NCBI RefSeq assembly: GCF_046530675.1
Contig: NZ_CP172558.1
Coordinates: forward strand, 2,480,001-2,544,000
Source: Chitinibacter sp046530675
Lineage (GTDB): Bacteria > Pseudomonadota > Gammaproteobacteria > Burkholderiales > Chitinibacteraceae
Length of the DNA: 64,000 bases
Reading direction: 5' to 3'
The notes below the pieces were generated by a model, which saw only the letters and a program-made list of their open reading frames with translations, was not told where the DNA came from and ran no database searches. The position numbers and the translations under genes are program-made. Shown piece after piece: positions 7,505 through 15,996 of this stretch; position 1 is the first letter of the stretch; every line of letters starts with the position of its first letter.

Positions 7505-7810
7505 TCAATTCAAATATTCAAAAACAATAATGTGTAAAACCAAATTCTGTCGATATTTGCTGCTACGGGCGGCTAAAAAACCTTTGCATTTAATTGCTTG
7601 TTGCGGTGGCGTTTTGATCAGTTGATGACAAATATCGCCAAGTGCAACAAAAGGTATTTCACAATCCACTTTGCGTTGTGCCCCTGCTTCAGCTTGTTCA
7701 GATTGATGAATGATCCATCCTTCAATCATCGCAATGCCTGCTGGCGTGCGCCGTATTGCGTCTGTGATCAGTAAATGACCTTCGACTAAAACCTGGTTTC
7801 GTTGATTCAA
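7505..7810 (-). CDS. priB: Primosomal replication protein N (PriB)
   Basis: PriB is a small OB-fold single-strand-binding protein that bridges PriA and DnaT in replication restart. At 101 residues it is the normal length, with MNQRNQVLVEGHL and a C-terminal NLVLHIIVFEYL strand. The position between rpsF and rpsR is characteristic of Beta- and Gammaproteobacteria. Sequence identity in this family is low, so context carries part of the weight. Confidence 0.9.
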   Translation of the reverse strand: MNQRNQVLVEGHLLITDAIRRTPAGIAMIEGWIIHQSEQAEAGAQRKVDCEIPFVALGDICHQLIKTPPQQAIKCKGFLAARSSKYRQNLVLHIIVFEYLN

Positions 7811-7820
7811 TTTTTCCGAA

Positions 7821-8183
7821 TTAAGCAGCTTGTACTTCAGTGCCTTGAGTCAGAGATTTTGATTTCTCTTCTTTCATCATCGGAGATGCTTCAGTTACTG
7901 CGCCGTCTGTTTTCAAAGTCAGGTGGCGAAGAACGGCATCGTTGAACTTGAATGCATGTTCGATTTCTTCCAGAGTTTCCTGGTTGCATTCGATGTTCAT
8001 CATCACATAATGTGCTTTGTGGATTTTTTGAATTGGGTAAGCCAATTGACGACGACCCCAATCTTCCAGGCGATGGATGGTGCCTGCGCCGGTGGTAATC
8101 AGTGATTTATAGCGCTCGATCATTGCTGGAACTTGTTCGCTTTGATCTGGGTGCACGATAAATACGATTTCATAATGTCGCAT
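7821..8183 (-). CDS. rpsF: 30S ribosomal protein S6 (bS6)
   Basis: S6 (120 residues) starts MRHYEIVFIVHPDQSEQVPAM and contains RLEDWGRRQLAYPIQK, both diagnostic. The C-terminal tail is longer and hydrophilic, like the region glutamylated by RimK in some species. It is the first gene of the operon; an AAGGAG site ends 7 bases before the ATG at 8183. Confidence 0.97.
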   Translation of the reverse strand: MRHYEIVFIVHPDQSEQVPAMIERYKSLITTGAGTIHRLEDWGRRQLAYPIQKIHKAHYVMMNIECNQETLEEIEHAFKFNDAVLRHLTLKTDGAVTEASPMMKEEKSKSLTQGTEVQAA

Positions 8184-8205
8184 GTATTGCTCCTTGTGGT
8201 TTGCA

Positions 8206-8232
8206 GCCTGCCGTTAGCGACCACGGTCAGGC
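8206..8232 (-). promoter_or_regulatory. Candidate S6:S18-binding leader hairpin of the rpsF operon
   Basis: On the minus strand the leader reads GCCTG-ACCGTGGTCGCTAACGG-CAGGC, a 5-bp stem closing a loop with an inner CCG/CGG pairing. It ends about 22 bases before the rpsF start codon. Many bacteria carry an rpsF leader motif with a conserved CCG bound by the S6:S18 dimer (established for the family). This hairpin has the right place and a CCG, but its exact fold has not been compared with the model. Confidence 0.5.
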
Positions 8233-8251
8233 AAGGGGTTAAGAGTTGGCG

Positions 8252-8280
8252 ATTGTAGTCTGTTTTTCTTGTGTTTTCAA
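8252..8280 (-). promoter_or_regulatory. Sigma-70 promoter of the rpsF operon
   Basis: Minus strand: TTGAAA (8275-8280), 17-base spacer, TACAAT (8252-8257). The spacing is ideal and both boxes match closely. Transcription would start near 8245, giving a leader of about 60 bases that includes the hairpin at 8206-8232. Confidence 0.75.
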
Positions 8281-8313
8281 GGTTCGGGCGCGACTTAACC
8301 TGAGTGGTTTTGT

Positions 8314-8637
8314 TTATCGCTCGATTTGATCCAGTTTGCCGGTGATTGTTGCCCATTGTTCATGGTCTGGCAGAGGGTCTTTTTTCTGTACGATAACGGG
8401 CCATTTTTTGGCGAGTTCTGCATTAAGCTGGATAAAGTCGTGCATTTCTGTGGGGACGTCATCCTCTGCGTAAATTGCTTCGACTGGGCATTCTGCAACG
8501 CAAAGTGTGCAGTCAATACATTCGTCTGGGTCAATTACGAGGAAATTTGATCCTTCGCGAAAACAATCGACGGGGCAAACATCAACGCAATCAGTGTATT
8601 TGCATTTCACGCAGGCATCAGTCACAACGTAAGTCAT
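8314..8637 (-). CDS. fdxA: 7Fe ferredoxin FdxA
   Basis: A 107-residue electron carrier with one [3Fe-4S] and one [4Fe-4S] cluster. It opens MTYVVTDACVKCKYTDCVDV; cysteines at 9, 17, 21 and 50 versus 12, 25, 40, 43 and 46 give the FdxA pattern (C-x7-C-x3-CP and C-x2-C-x2-C-x3-CP). The C-terminal extension is typical. AAGGAC lies 8 bases before the ATG. It is divergent from gluQ. The partner reductase cannot be told from the window. Confidence 0.93.
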   Translation of the reverse strand: MTYVVTDACVKCKYTDCVDVCPVDCFREGSNFLVIDPDECIDCTLCVAECPVEAIYAEDDVPTEMHDFIQLNAELAKKWPVIVQKKDPLPDHEQWATITGKLDQIER

Positions 8638-8724
8638 TGCTTGTCCTTGGTCTTGAAAAAAGTAAAAATCAACAATTAATTCTATTCTATCAGTTTGCTT
8701 TAAACCGCAAATATTAATCTGCCC

Positions 8725-9669
8725 ATGTACTCTTCATCAGTTTCTGAATCGCGCTACGTAGGGCGTTTTGCGCCCAGTCCGACGGGCTTGTTGCATATGG
8801 GCTCGCTCATGGCGGCAGTCGCCAGTTTTCTTGAGGCGAGAATCCGTGGTGGGCAATGGTTGTTGCGTATCGAAGATCTTGACCCCCCACGGGAGTTTGC
8901 TGGTGCCGCGAATTCGTTTCTCCAGACGCTAAGCCGTTTTGGTTTGTGCTGGGATGGGGAGCCTGTTTGGCAAAGTTCGCGCTCGCAGCGGTATGAAGAA
9001 GTCTTGGCCATTTTGTTGGAGCAGGGGCTGGCTTATCCTTGTCGCTGTACAAGAAAAATGTTGCAGCAGGACGGTCTGATTGGTGTTGATGGTATGCGCT
9101 ATTCTGGGCGCTGTCGTGCTGCGGGCTTGTTGCATGAGGGGCGGGTTGCTTATCGTTTGCGCGTCCCAGACGCAGTATGTGTGGTTCATGATCGAGTGCA
9201 GGGCAACATTACTCAAAATTTACAGGCGGATGTGGGGGACTTTGTATTAAAACGAGCTGACCAATACTGGGCTTATCAGCTTGCTGTCGTTGTTGATGAT
9301 GCTGATACGGGGGTGACGCATATTGTTCGTGGTGCGGATTTGTTGGATTCCACTCCTCGGCAACGGTATTTGCAGCAGATTTTGGGCTTGCCTCAGCCCG
9401 AATATTTGCATATTCCCGTGATTGCGAATGAGCGGGGAGAAAAACTAAGCAAGCAGACGTTGGCTCCAGCGTTGAGGTCGGGAGCAGAGGTTACTCAGTT
9501 ATGGCAGGCACTTTATTTGCTGTGGCAAAGTCCGCCTGAACGATTGCGCAGTGGCAGCCTGGAGCAATTGTGGGAATGGGCCCTGCAGAGTTGGGATGTG
9601 CGAAAAATACCGGCAAAACGTAGCGTAGCTGTTACGCTTGATGAAGAATTTCAATATAAATTTCAGTAA
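8725..9669 (+). CDS. gluQ: Glutamyl-Q tRNA(Asp) synthetase
   Basis: GluQ attaches glutamate to queuosine at position 34 of tRNA(Asp). It resembles the catalytic half of GluRS without the anticodon-binding domain, consistent with 314 residues. FAPSPTGLLHMGSL (about 15-28) is the HIGH region, LLRIEDLDPPR follows, and EKLSKQT near residue 240 replaces KMSKS. The zinc site typical of GluQ is visible as YPCRCTR with YSGRC further on. It is monocistronic, divergent from fdxA. Confidence 0.93.
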   Translation: MYSSSVSESRYVGRFAPSPTGLLHMGSLMAAVASFLEARIRGGQWLLRIEDLDPPREFAGAANSFLQTLSRFGLCWDGEPVWQSSRSQRYEEVLAILLEQGLAYPCRCTRKMLQQDGLIGVDGMRYSGRCRAAGLLHEGRVAYRLRVPDAVCVVHDRVQGNITQNLQADVGDFVLKRADQYWAYQLAVVVDDADTGVTHIVRGADLLDSTPRQRYLQQILGLPQPEYLHIPVIANERGEKLSKQTLAPALRSGAEVTQLWQALYLLWQSPPERLRSGSLEQLWEWALQSWDVRKIPAKRSVAVTLDEEFQYKFQ

Positions 9670-9711
9670 TAGATTGAAATGTCCGTATTATTGGATTTAT
9701 TGTTGAATAAA

Positions 9712-9730
9712 CCGCATTAAATTAATGCGG
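9712..9730. promoter_or_regulatory. 19-bp palindrome upstream of fimV
   Basis: CCGCATTAA-A-TTAATGCGG is perfectly symmetric around one base, between gluQ and fimV. A single-base centre cannot make a good RNA hairpin, so a dimeric protein-binding site (operator) is more likely than a terminator. The regulator is unknown. Confidence 0.45.
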
Positions 9731-9841
9731 CGCCTGATCTTCTTTCTTGTGTCGAAAGTATGTCGGTGTGTAATAAATAATAAAGTGTTTGTTGGTGCTA
9801 GAGCCTATGAGAAGGCGCTACCTACATATCGGAGATTGCTC

Positions 9842-12640
9842 GTGCAAAAGTCACCTCGATTTAAAGCTTGTGTATTGGCCGTTGCCTTGGCCGCAACGCC
9901 GTTGTTCACCCAAGCTGCTGGATTAGGGCGTTTGAATGTATTGTCCGGCCTAGGACAGCCGTTTCGGGGTGAGATTGATCTAGTGTCTGTTCAGCCTAAT
10001 GAGGCTGATTCTCTTGTGGTGAGCTTGGCTCCTCCAGAGAGTTATAGTAATGCGCGAATCGAATTTCCTCCCGCCTCGCTGGGCTTGCGCTTTAATATTG
10101 AAAAACGTGCCAATGGTCAGTACTACGTTGTGATCAATTCGGCTCAGCCGATTAGCGAGCCGTTTCTGGATTTGCTGATCGAACTAAACTGGGCTGAGGG
10201 ACGTATTCAGCGCGAGTACACTGCTCTGATTGATCCAGCAGATTATGCGGGGGGGGCGTCTGCAGATAAGGGGAGTTACTCAACTTCTGAGTTGCCAAGT
10301 ACGACCACTAAAGGCGCGATTAAAGGATCCAAAAGTAAACGCAGTAAAAACTCGACGACAACATTGGAGCCTGCTGAAAAAACGGCTCGCCCTGCCGCAA
10401 GTAGCGATTCAGCCGCGCCCGCTCCTGACTCTGGGTCAACTGCCCCAGCAAAAAAATCTAGTACGCCATCTGTTGAATCTGCCGATGCGAGTGCCGATGC
10501 GTACAAGGTGAGGTCAGGAGATACGCTTGGGGCGATTGCGCGTAAAGTACAGCCTTCTAATGTCAGTCTTGAACAGGTTTTGGTTGGCCTGTATCGCGCC
10601 AATCCGGCAGCCTTTGATGGCAATATGAATCGTCTTAAAAGTGGCAAAATTTTGAATGTGCCTGCACAGACTCAATTTAAGGAAACATCCAAGGCTGATG
10701 CTGCGCGAGAAATTCAAATTCAGGCTGCTGACTGGAATGCTTATCGCAGTAAATTGGCCGAATCGGCTGGAAAGGGGCCTGCTAAGGATCTGACAGAGCA
10801 AAGTTCTGGCGGCAAAATTACTGCCAAGGTGCAAGATCAAGGCGCAGGTGCGGCGGACGCTAATAAAGATGTGCTGAAGCTATCGAAAGCGGCAGATGCG
10901 GCAAAAAAATCAAGCGACAAGGCTAAGCAGCAAGCTTTAGAGGCCGAGGCCATTGCACGACAAAAAGCGCTGGAGGAAACCAACCAGCGGGTTGCTGCGC
11001 TGCAAAAAAACGTTGCTGATATGGAAAAACTGGCAGCAATGAAGGCTGCAGCCTCAGAGGCTTCAAAAACGTCAGCTTCGGCGAGCGATATCGCAGCAGT
11101 GTCAGTACCTTTGGCTGCGGCATCTTCAATTGCATCGGTTCCTGATGCATCTGAGGTGGCGAGTGCAGTGGCTACAGCAAAACCTAAGCGACGTATCCCT
11201 GTTCAGGCTCCTGTCGTTGAAGAGCCGAGCTTTATTGATGGATTGCTGGAAAATTCAATTGCCTTAGGGGGCGGCGCACTGGCCTTGTTGTTGGGCGGGC
11301 TGGGAGTGGTCTGGGCTCGCCGTCGACAAAAACCTAGCGTATTTGAAGACAGCATCATTACTGGCGGAGATTTGAAGGCAAATACCGTTTTGGGGAGTAC
11401 GGGGGGCGGGGTCATTAGTACCCAGGCGACTGAAAATTCGTTTTTAACTGATTTTAGCCGTCAAGGCTTGGGTACCATTGATACCGATGAAGTGGATCCT
11501 ATTGCTGAAGCCGAAGTTTATATGGCTTATGGACGTGATGCTCAGGCTGAAGAAATTTTGAAGGATGCATTGCAAAAAGACCCTTCCCGGTATGAAATCC
11601 GAATGAAGTTGCTGGATATTTATGCTGCGCGTCATGATGCGACCTCGTATGAGGAGCATGCATCGGCTTTGTTTGCCATCACTAATGGTCAAGGTGATCT
11701 GTGGCATGAGGCGGCTGCCAATGGGCGTACTGTTGATCCTGAGAATCCGCTCTATCGTCGGGAGCCGGCCGGTGTTGTTGATACGAGTAAACTGGCTTCG
11801 GTTGCCGCCGCAACGCCTGTCGTGTCACCTGTCCTGGATGAGCTGACAGCACCCGATCCAGAGCCGCTGGTCAGTAGTGATCTTGATTTTGAGCTTGATT
11901 TTGCCGGGGATGCAAAGAGTGCCGATTCTTTGGCTGAAAGCGCGAATTTTGATTTGCCAGTTGAGGGTACTGTTGAGCAAGCTCTTGAGCAGATCAGCCG
12001 CTCAGAATTGGATTTTGATGTTGAAGTAGCTCCGGCGCTGGATGAAATGGCGCAGCCGTCTGGCTCGGAGAGTGAAGGGTTAATGGCTCTGGACTTGCCA
12101 ATTGATACGGGCTCTGCTTCGGATGAGTTGGCTGGAATGGAATCGTTGCCTGATCTGGATTTGGGTGGTGATTTGTCTCTTGATGGCTTTGAAGTGGAAG
12201 CGAGCTTGCCTGCCGCAGATTTGAGTTTCTCGTCGTTAGATGAATCAGTGGAAGCGGTTGCCTTGCCTGAGTTTGATGCGCCAGTCGAGGTGGTGCAGGC
12301 CAGTTCGGCACCACTAGCTGAGGTGAATCATTTAGCAACTGGCGATGCCAGTGACTTAAAACTGGATTTTGAATTTGAATTACCTGGCGTCGAACTTGAA
12401 ACTGCTGCCGATCATTCGGCAGGTCTGGGTGATATCAGTCTGGATCTGAATGAAGCGGCTTCGGCGGCTGGCGATATGGATTTTGCTGCAGATGATCCCG
12501 TACAAACCAAGATTGATTTGGCGAAAGCCTATATCGATATGGGGGATGTTGAGGGGGCGCGTGAGATTCTGCAAGAGGCTGTTCAGGAGGGTAATGAAGC
12601 GCAACAGGGGGTTGCTAAATCCTTGCTTGATGATCTTTAA
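9842..12640 (+). CDS. fimV: FimV/HubP family polar hub protein
   Basis: FimV organises type IV pili, twitching and polar assemblies by binding peptidoglycan and recruiting cytoplasmic partners. The likely start is GTG 9842, 7 bases after GGAG, giving 932 residues. In order: signal-like VLAVALAATPLFTQAAG; the FimV N-terminal domain LGRLNVLSGLGQPFRGEIDL; a LysM domain near 220-277 (YKVRSGDTLGAIARKVQP); a Lys/Ala-rich coiled coil; a transmembrane helix near 470-495 (GGGALALLLGGLGVVWARRR); a TPR-like part with YMAYGRDAQAEEIL; a long acidic, low-complexity stretch rich in LDFD-like units; and the C-terminal FimV domain PVQTKIDLAKAYIDMGDVEG (about 883-932). The position before truA is conserved in Betaproteobacteria. 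Confidence 0.93.
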   Translation: MQKSPRFKACVLAVALAATPLFTQAAGLGRLNVLSGLGQPFRGEIDLVSVQPNEADSLVVSLAPPESYSNARIEFPPASLGLRFNIEKRANGQYYVVINSAQPISEPFLDLLIELNWAEGRIQREYTALIDPADYAGGASADKGSYSTSELPSTTTKGAIKGSKSKRSKNSTTTLEPAEKTARPAASSDSAAPAPDSGSTAPAKKSSTPSVESADASADAYKVRSGDTLGAIARKVQPSNVSLEQVLVGLYRANPAAFDGNMNRLKSGKILNVPAQTQFKETSKADAAREIQIQAADWNAYRSKLAESAGKGPAKDLTEQSSGGKITAKVQDQGAGAADANKDVLKLSKAADAAKKSSDKAKQQALEAEAIARQKALEETNQRVAALQKNVADMEKLAAMKAAASEASKTSASASDIAAVSVPLAAASSIASVPDASEVASAVATAKPKRRIPVQAPVVEEPSFIDGLLENSIALGGGALALLLGGLGVVWARRRQKPSVFEDSIITGGDLKANTVLGSTGGGVISTQATENSFLTDFSRQGLGTIDTDEVDPIAEAEVYMAYGRDAQAEEILKDALQKDPSRYEIRMKLLDIYAARHDATSYEEHASALFAITNGQGDLWHEAAANGRTVDPENPLYRREPAGVVDTSKLASVAAATPVVSPVLDELTAPDPEPLVSSDLDFELDFAGDAKSADSLAESANFDLPVEGTVEQALEQISRSELDFDVEVAPALDEMAQPSGSESEGLMALDLPIDTGSASDELAGMESLPDLDLGGDLSLDGFEVEASLPAADLSFSSLDESVEAVALPEFDAPVEVVQASSAPLAEVNHLATGDASDLKLDFEFELPGVELETAADHSAGLGDISLDLNEAASAAGDMDFAADDPVQTKIDLAKAYIDMGDVEGAREILQEAVQEGNEAQQGVAKSLLDDL

Positions 12641-12652
12641 TCCTGTCCTGAT

Positions 12653-13261
12653 TTGAAATTGCACGCAGTTAATTTGCTGGCGCTCTGGTTGTGGCTACTT
12701 TGCGGTTTGCCATGGCTTGAGCGCCTTTCTCTTTTGGGCTTGATGCTCATCATTTTGTTGCTGGCTTATTATTTTGCGCGTCAGCGTTTGCGTAAAAGCC
12801 TACCGCGAATGCGCTGGTTATTATTGGCTGTGTTGGGTGTTTATGCCTGGGCGACGCCGGGGCTTTACTTGTTTCCGCTCTGGTTTTCACCGACGATCGA
12901 AGGCTTATTCTTGGGGTTTGATCAGGTTTTGCGTTTGCTGATCGTGATGGGCAGCTTGCAAATCATGCTGACGCATCTGGATAAGGGCGATATAGTTTCC
13001 GGTTTGTATTATTTTAGCCGTCCTATGGGCTTGTTTGGTGTAAGTGCCAGACTAGTCGCTTTGCGCTTGACCTTGACCATGGAGTTCGCCGAGAGGTTTT
13101 TGGAAAAAAGGCTCGATTTTAGAACCTTGCTTGGCGATTTATTACATGTCGGATCGGAAGAATTTACCGGCATGCACGTGCGTATTGTTAAAATGAGCGG
13201 CTTGCAGTTAGTGTTGTTCATGGTGCAGTTGCTGCTGATTGTTTTTACGATTGCCTGTTGA
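12653..13261 (+). CDS. Inner-membrane protein, CbiQ/EcfT-like
   Basis: A 202-residue hydrophobic protein with about five predicted membrane segments: LLALWLWLLCGLPWL, LLGLMLIILLLAYYF, WLLLAVLGVYAWATPGLYLF, a central segment, and the C-terminal LQLVLFMVQLLLIVFTIA. The stretch LYYFSRPMGLFGVSARLVAL, followed by RLTLTMEFAERFL, recalls the cytoplasmic coupling region of ECF-transporter T components. No S or A component is nearby, so the transport role is only suggested by resemblance. The start is TTG 12653 with no clear ribosome-binding site; it lies 12 bases after fimV and 22 before truA, so co-transcription is likely. Confidence 0.6.
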   Translation: MKLHAVNLLALWLWLLCGLPWLERLSLLGLMLIILLLAYYFARQRLRKSLPRMRWLLLAVLGVYAWATPGLYLFPLWFSPTIEGLFLGFDQVLRLLIVMGSLQIMLTHLDKGDIVSGLYYFSRPMGLFGVSARLVALRLTLTMEFAERFLEKRLDFRTLLGDLLHVGSEEFTGMHVRIVKMSGLQLVLFMVQLLLIVFTIAC

Positions 13262-13283
13262 ATTTGATATTGGATAAAGTGCT

Positions 13284-14075
13284 TTGGAATTAAAACGTTA
13301 CGCTTTGGCTGTTGAATATGATGGTCGGGCTTTTAACGGCTGGCAGATTCAACCGGACGTTATTACGGTGCAGGGAGAAATGGAGCGGGCTGTTGGCCGA
13401 ATGGCGGGGCATCCCTTGCGCGTACATGCAGCAGGTCGAACCGATGCTGGAGTGCATGCAACGCGGCAGATTGTTCATTTTGATACCGATGCCAATCGTC
13501 CACTGACTGCCTGGGTGCGTGGTGTAAATAGTTTTCTGCCGTCCGGTGTTTCTGTTCTATGGGCTCAGCAAGTGCCTGTCGATTTTCATTCGCGTTTTGT
13601 TGCAACGGCTCGTCATTACCGCTATTTGCTGCTCCAGCATGCAATCCGCCCGGGGATTATGGCCGGTCAAATTGGCTGGATACATAATTCGCTCGATCTG
13701 GAAAAAATACATCAGGCCAGTCGTTACCTGCTGGGTGAGCATGACTTTAGTAGTTTTCGCGCTGCTGAATGTCAGGCGCTTTCTCCTGTCAAGCAGATGC
13801 TTAAAGTCGATATTGGACGTCAGGGCGATCTGATTTATTTTGATTTCAGTGCGACCGCTTTCCTGCATCATATGGTGCGCAATATCATGGGTGCATTGCT
13901 GCATATCGGCAAAGGTAACGAGCCTGCAGACTGGATGTCATGGTTGATTGCCCAGCAAAACCGCAGCGTGGCGCCGCCGACTTTTATGCCCGACGGTTTG
14001 TATCTGACCGGAGTGAGTTACCCGGAAAAATACGGGCTAGCGACCGAACCCGTTCAACGTTTTGGTCTGATTTAA
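13284..14075 (+). CDS. truA: tRNA pseudouridine(38-40) synthase TruA
   Basis: TruA modifies positions 38-40 of the tRNA anticodon arm. The 263-residue protein contains the catalytic motif AAGRTDAGVHAT with Asp54, preceded by ALAVEYDGRAFNGWQIQ. Later come SRFVATARHYRYLL and FLHHMVRNIMGALLHIGKG, all family hallmarks. The first codon appears to be TTG 13284, with GGAT 8 bases upstream; no in-frame ATG lies near it. Two successive genes with TTG starts is unusual. Confidence 0.93.
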   Translation: MELKRYALAVEYDGRAFNGWQIQPDVITVQGEMERAVGRMAGHPLRVHAAGRTDAGVHATRQIVHFDTDANRPLTAWVRGVNSFLPSGVSVLWAQQVPVDFHSRFVATARHYRYLLLQHAIRPGIMAGQIGWIHNSLDLEKIHQASRYLLGEHDFSSFRAAECQALSPVKQMLKVDIGRQGDLIYFDFSATAFLHHMVRNIMGALLHIGKGNEPADWMSWLIAQQNRSVAPPTFMPDGLYLTGVSYPEKYGLATEPVQRFGLI

Positions 14076-14097
14076 ATATTGAAACTAAGGAATTTGA

Positions 14098-14727
14098 ATG
14101 CCGGTCACACGGATCAAAATCTGCGGCCTGCGTGACCGTCAGACTGCGCTACATACGATCTCAATGGGGGCCGATGCCATTGGCCTGGTTTTTTATCCAC
14201 CTAGCCCGCGGCATGTTTCGATTGAACAAGCGGCTGATATTGCAGCTGGCTTGCCTGGTTTTGTATCGACGGTGGGGCTGTTTGTGAATGCGGATGCTGA
14301 TTATGTCAGCTCGGTGTTGGAAAAGGTGCCGCTGGACTTACTGCAATTTCATGGTGATGAGGGTTTGTCCGATTGCATCCGGTTTGGGCGCTCATTTATC
14401 AAGGCACTGAGGGTAAAACCCGGGATAAATTTGGTAGAATACGCCCAGCGTTATGTTCACCCGCTATGCCGGGGTATTTTGCTTGATGCCTGGGTTGATG
14501 GCGTCCCGGGTGGAACGGGCGAAGCTTTTGACTGGAATATTTTGACTGAAAGCCTGCCGCTGCCATTGATTTTGTCTGGTGGTTTGCATCCGGAAAACGT
14601 TTCTGCCGCGGTGCGGCAGGTCAAGCCATGGGCGGTTGATGTGTCAAGTGGCGTTGAAAGCAGCAAAGGCGTCAAAGATTTAGAGCGGGTTTGCGCATTT
14701 ATTAATGCCGTACACAGTGTGAGATAA
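14098..14727 (+). CDS. trpF: Phosphoribosylanthranilate isomerase
   Basis: TrpF performs the Amadori rearrangement of phosphoribosylanthranilate to CdRP in tryptophan synthesis. A 209-residue TIM barrel: N-terminal TRIKICGLRDRQTALHT with catalytic Cys near residue 8, GLVFYPPSPRHV, and C-terminal phosphate loop LSGGLHPENV. Asp of VDVSSGVES is the second catalytic residue. ATG 14098 follows AAGGAATT. It precedes trpB by 2 bases in the order trpF-trpB-trpA usual in Betaproteobacteria. Confidence 0.96.
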   Translation: MPVTRIKICGLRDRQTALHTISMGADAIGLVFYPPSPRHVSIEQAADIAAGLPGFVSTVGLFVNADADYVSSVLEKVPLDLLQFHGDEGLSDCIRFGRSFIKALRVKPGINLVEYAQRYVHPLCRGILLDAWVDGVPGGTGEAFDWNILTESLPLPLILSGGLHPENVSAAVRQVKPWAVDVSSGVESSKGVKDLERVCAFINAVHSVR

Positions 14728-14729
14728 AG

Positions 14730-15935
14730 ATGAACGATAAATATCAGCAGCCGGATCAGCGTGGACACTTTGGTCAGCATGGCGGCATTTATGTAGCTGA
14801 AACCTTGATGCCAGCGCTGGACGAACTCAAGAGAGAGTTCGAAGCTGCAATCAAGGATCCGGTATTTATGGCCGAATATCGCCATGATCTGAAGCATTAT
14901 GTTGGCCGTCCTAGCCCGATCTATCACGCTGAACGTTGGTCAAATGCCATCGGTGGCGCACAAATTTATCTCAAGCGCGAAGACCTGAATCACACTGGCG
15001 CACACAAAGTGAATAACACCATCGGCCAAGCCTTGTTGGCGCGCCGCATGGGCAAAAAACGCGTGATTGCCGAAACTGGTGCAGGCCAGCACGGCGTTGC
15101 ATCGGCAACCGTTGCTGCGCGTTACGGCATGGAGTGTGTCGTGTATATGGGCGCCGAAGACGTTGCGCGCCAGGCGCCGAATGTATTCCGGATGAAGTTA
15201 CTCGGCGCGACAGTCGTTGCCGTTGAGTCAGGTACGCGCACGCTGAAAGACGCAATGAACGAAGCGATGCGTGACTGGGTTACCAATGTCGATTCGACGT
15301 ATTACATCATCGGCACTGCGGCAGGCCCGCATCCGTATCCGCAATTGGTTCGCGATTTTCAGGTCGTGATCGGCGAAGAATGTAAAGTGCAAATGCAGGA
15401 AATGATCGGCCGTCAACCGGATGCCGTGATTGCCTGTGTCGGCGGTGGCTCGAACGCGATTGGTATTTTCCATCCCTACATCGAAGTGCCCGGTGTGCGC
15501 CTGATCGGTGTGGAAGCCGGTGGTGACGGCGTAGAAACGGGTCGTCATGCAGCACCTTTGACGTCGAACGCCAAAGTCGGCGTGCTGCATGGTCAGCGCT
15601 CTTACCTGATGCACGATGAAAATGGCCAAATCTCCGAGACGCATTCTATGTCGGCCGGTCTGGATTATCCGGGCGTTGGTCCTGAGCATAGCTACCTGAA
15701 AGACATTGGTCGCGCTGAATATGTTGCGATTAATGATGACGAGGCGATGCAAGCGTTCCATGATTTGTGCAAATACGAAGGGATTATTCCGGCGCTCGAA
15801 TCGAGTCATGCGCTGGCACAAGCGGCCAAAATGGCCAAAACCATGAGCAAGGATCAGGTTTTGCTGGTGAATCTGTCGGGCCGTGGCGATAAAGATATCC
15901 CAACGATTGCGAAAAAACTCGGCATTCAACTCTAA
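14730..15935 (+). CDS. trpB: Tryptophan synthase beta subunit
   Basis: TrpB condenses indole with serine using PLP in the alpha2-beta2 complex. The protein has 401 residues. KREDLNHTGAHKVNNTIGQA carries the PLP lysine Lys93. GGGSNAIGIFHPY is the phosphate-binding glycine loop, and AGLDYPGVGPEHSYL is also diagnostic. The stop lies 61 bases before trpA; the gap is nearly filled by a 47-bp GGTAT/ATACC element. Confidence 0.97.
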   Translation: MNDKYQQPDQRGHFGQHGGIYVAETLMPALDELKREFEAAIKDPVFMAEYRHDLKHYVGRPSPIYHAERWSNAIGGAQIYLKREDLNHTGAHKVNNTIGQALLARRMGKKRVIAETGAGQHGVASATVAARYGMECVVYMGAEDVARQAPNVFRMKLLGATVVAVESGTRTLKDAMNEAMRDWVTNVDSTYYIIGTAAGPHPYPQLVRDFQVVIGEECKVQMQEMIGRQPDAVIACVGGGSNAIGIFHPYIEVPGVRLIGVEAGGDGVETGRHAAPLTSNAKVGVLHGQRSYLMHDENGQISETHSMSAGLDYPGVGPEHSYLKDIGRAEYVAINDDEAMQAFHDLCKYEGIIPALESSHALAQAAKMAKTMSKDQVLLVNLSGRGDKDIPTIAKKLGIQL

Positions 15936-15945
15936 ATGTGATCTG

Positions 15946-15996
15946 GGGGTATATGCCCCTAGCTCAATCTCAGTATAGCTTTGGTAGATATACCCT
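15946..15996. repeat. 47-bp GGTAT-N37-ATACC element between trpB and trpA
   Basis: GGTAT 15948-15952 and ATACC 15990-15994, extended to GGGTATAT/ATATACCC. The element ends one base before the trpA ATG and contains TAGCTCAA and AGCTTTG. No good Shine-Dalgarno lies outside it, so pairing of the ends would enclose the trpA initiation region and could affect its translation. Confidence 0.7.

Noticed and set aside
14471..14519. Further GGGGTAT in trpF
   Set aside because: The sequence at +42 is GAACGG-like, not ATACC; it and other lone GGGTAT sites (for example 35106, 45969, 46104, 47859, 58862) show that the pair, not the half-site, defines the element.
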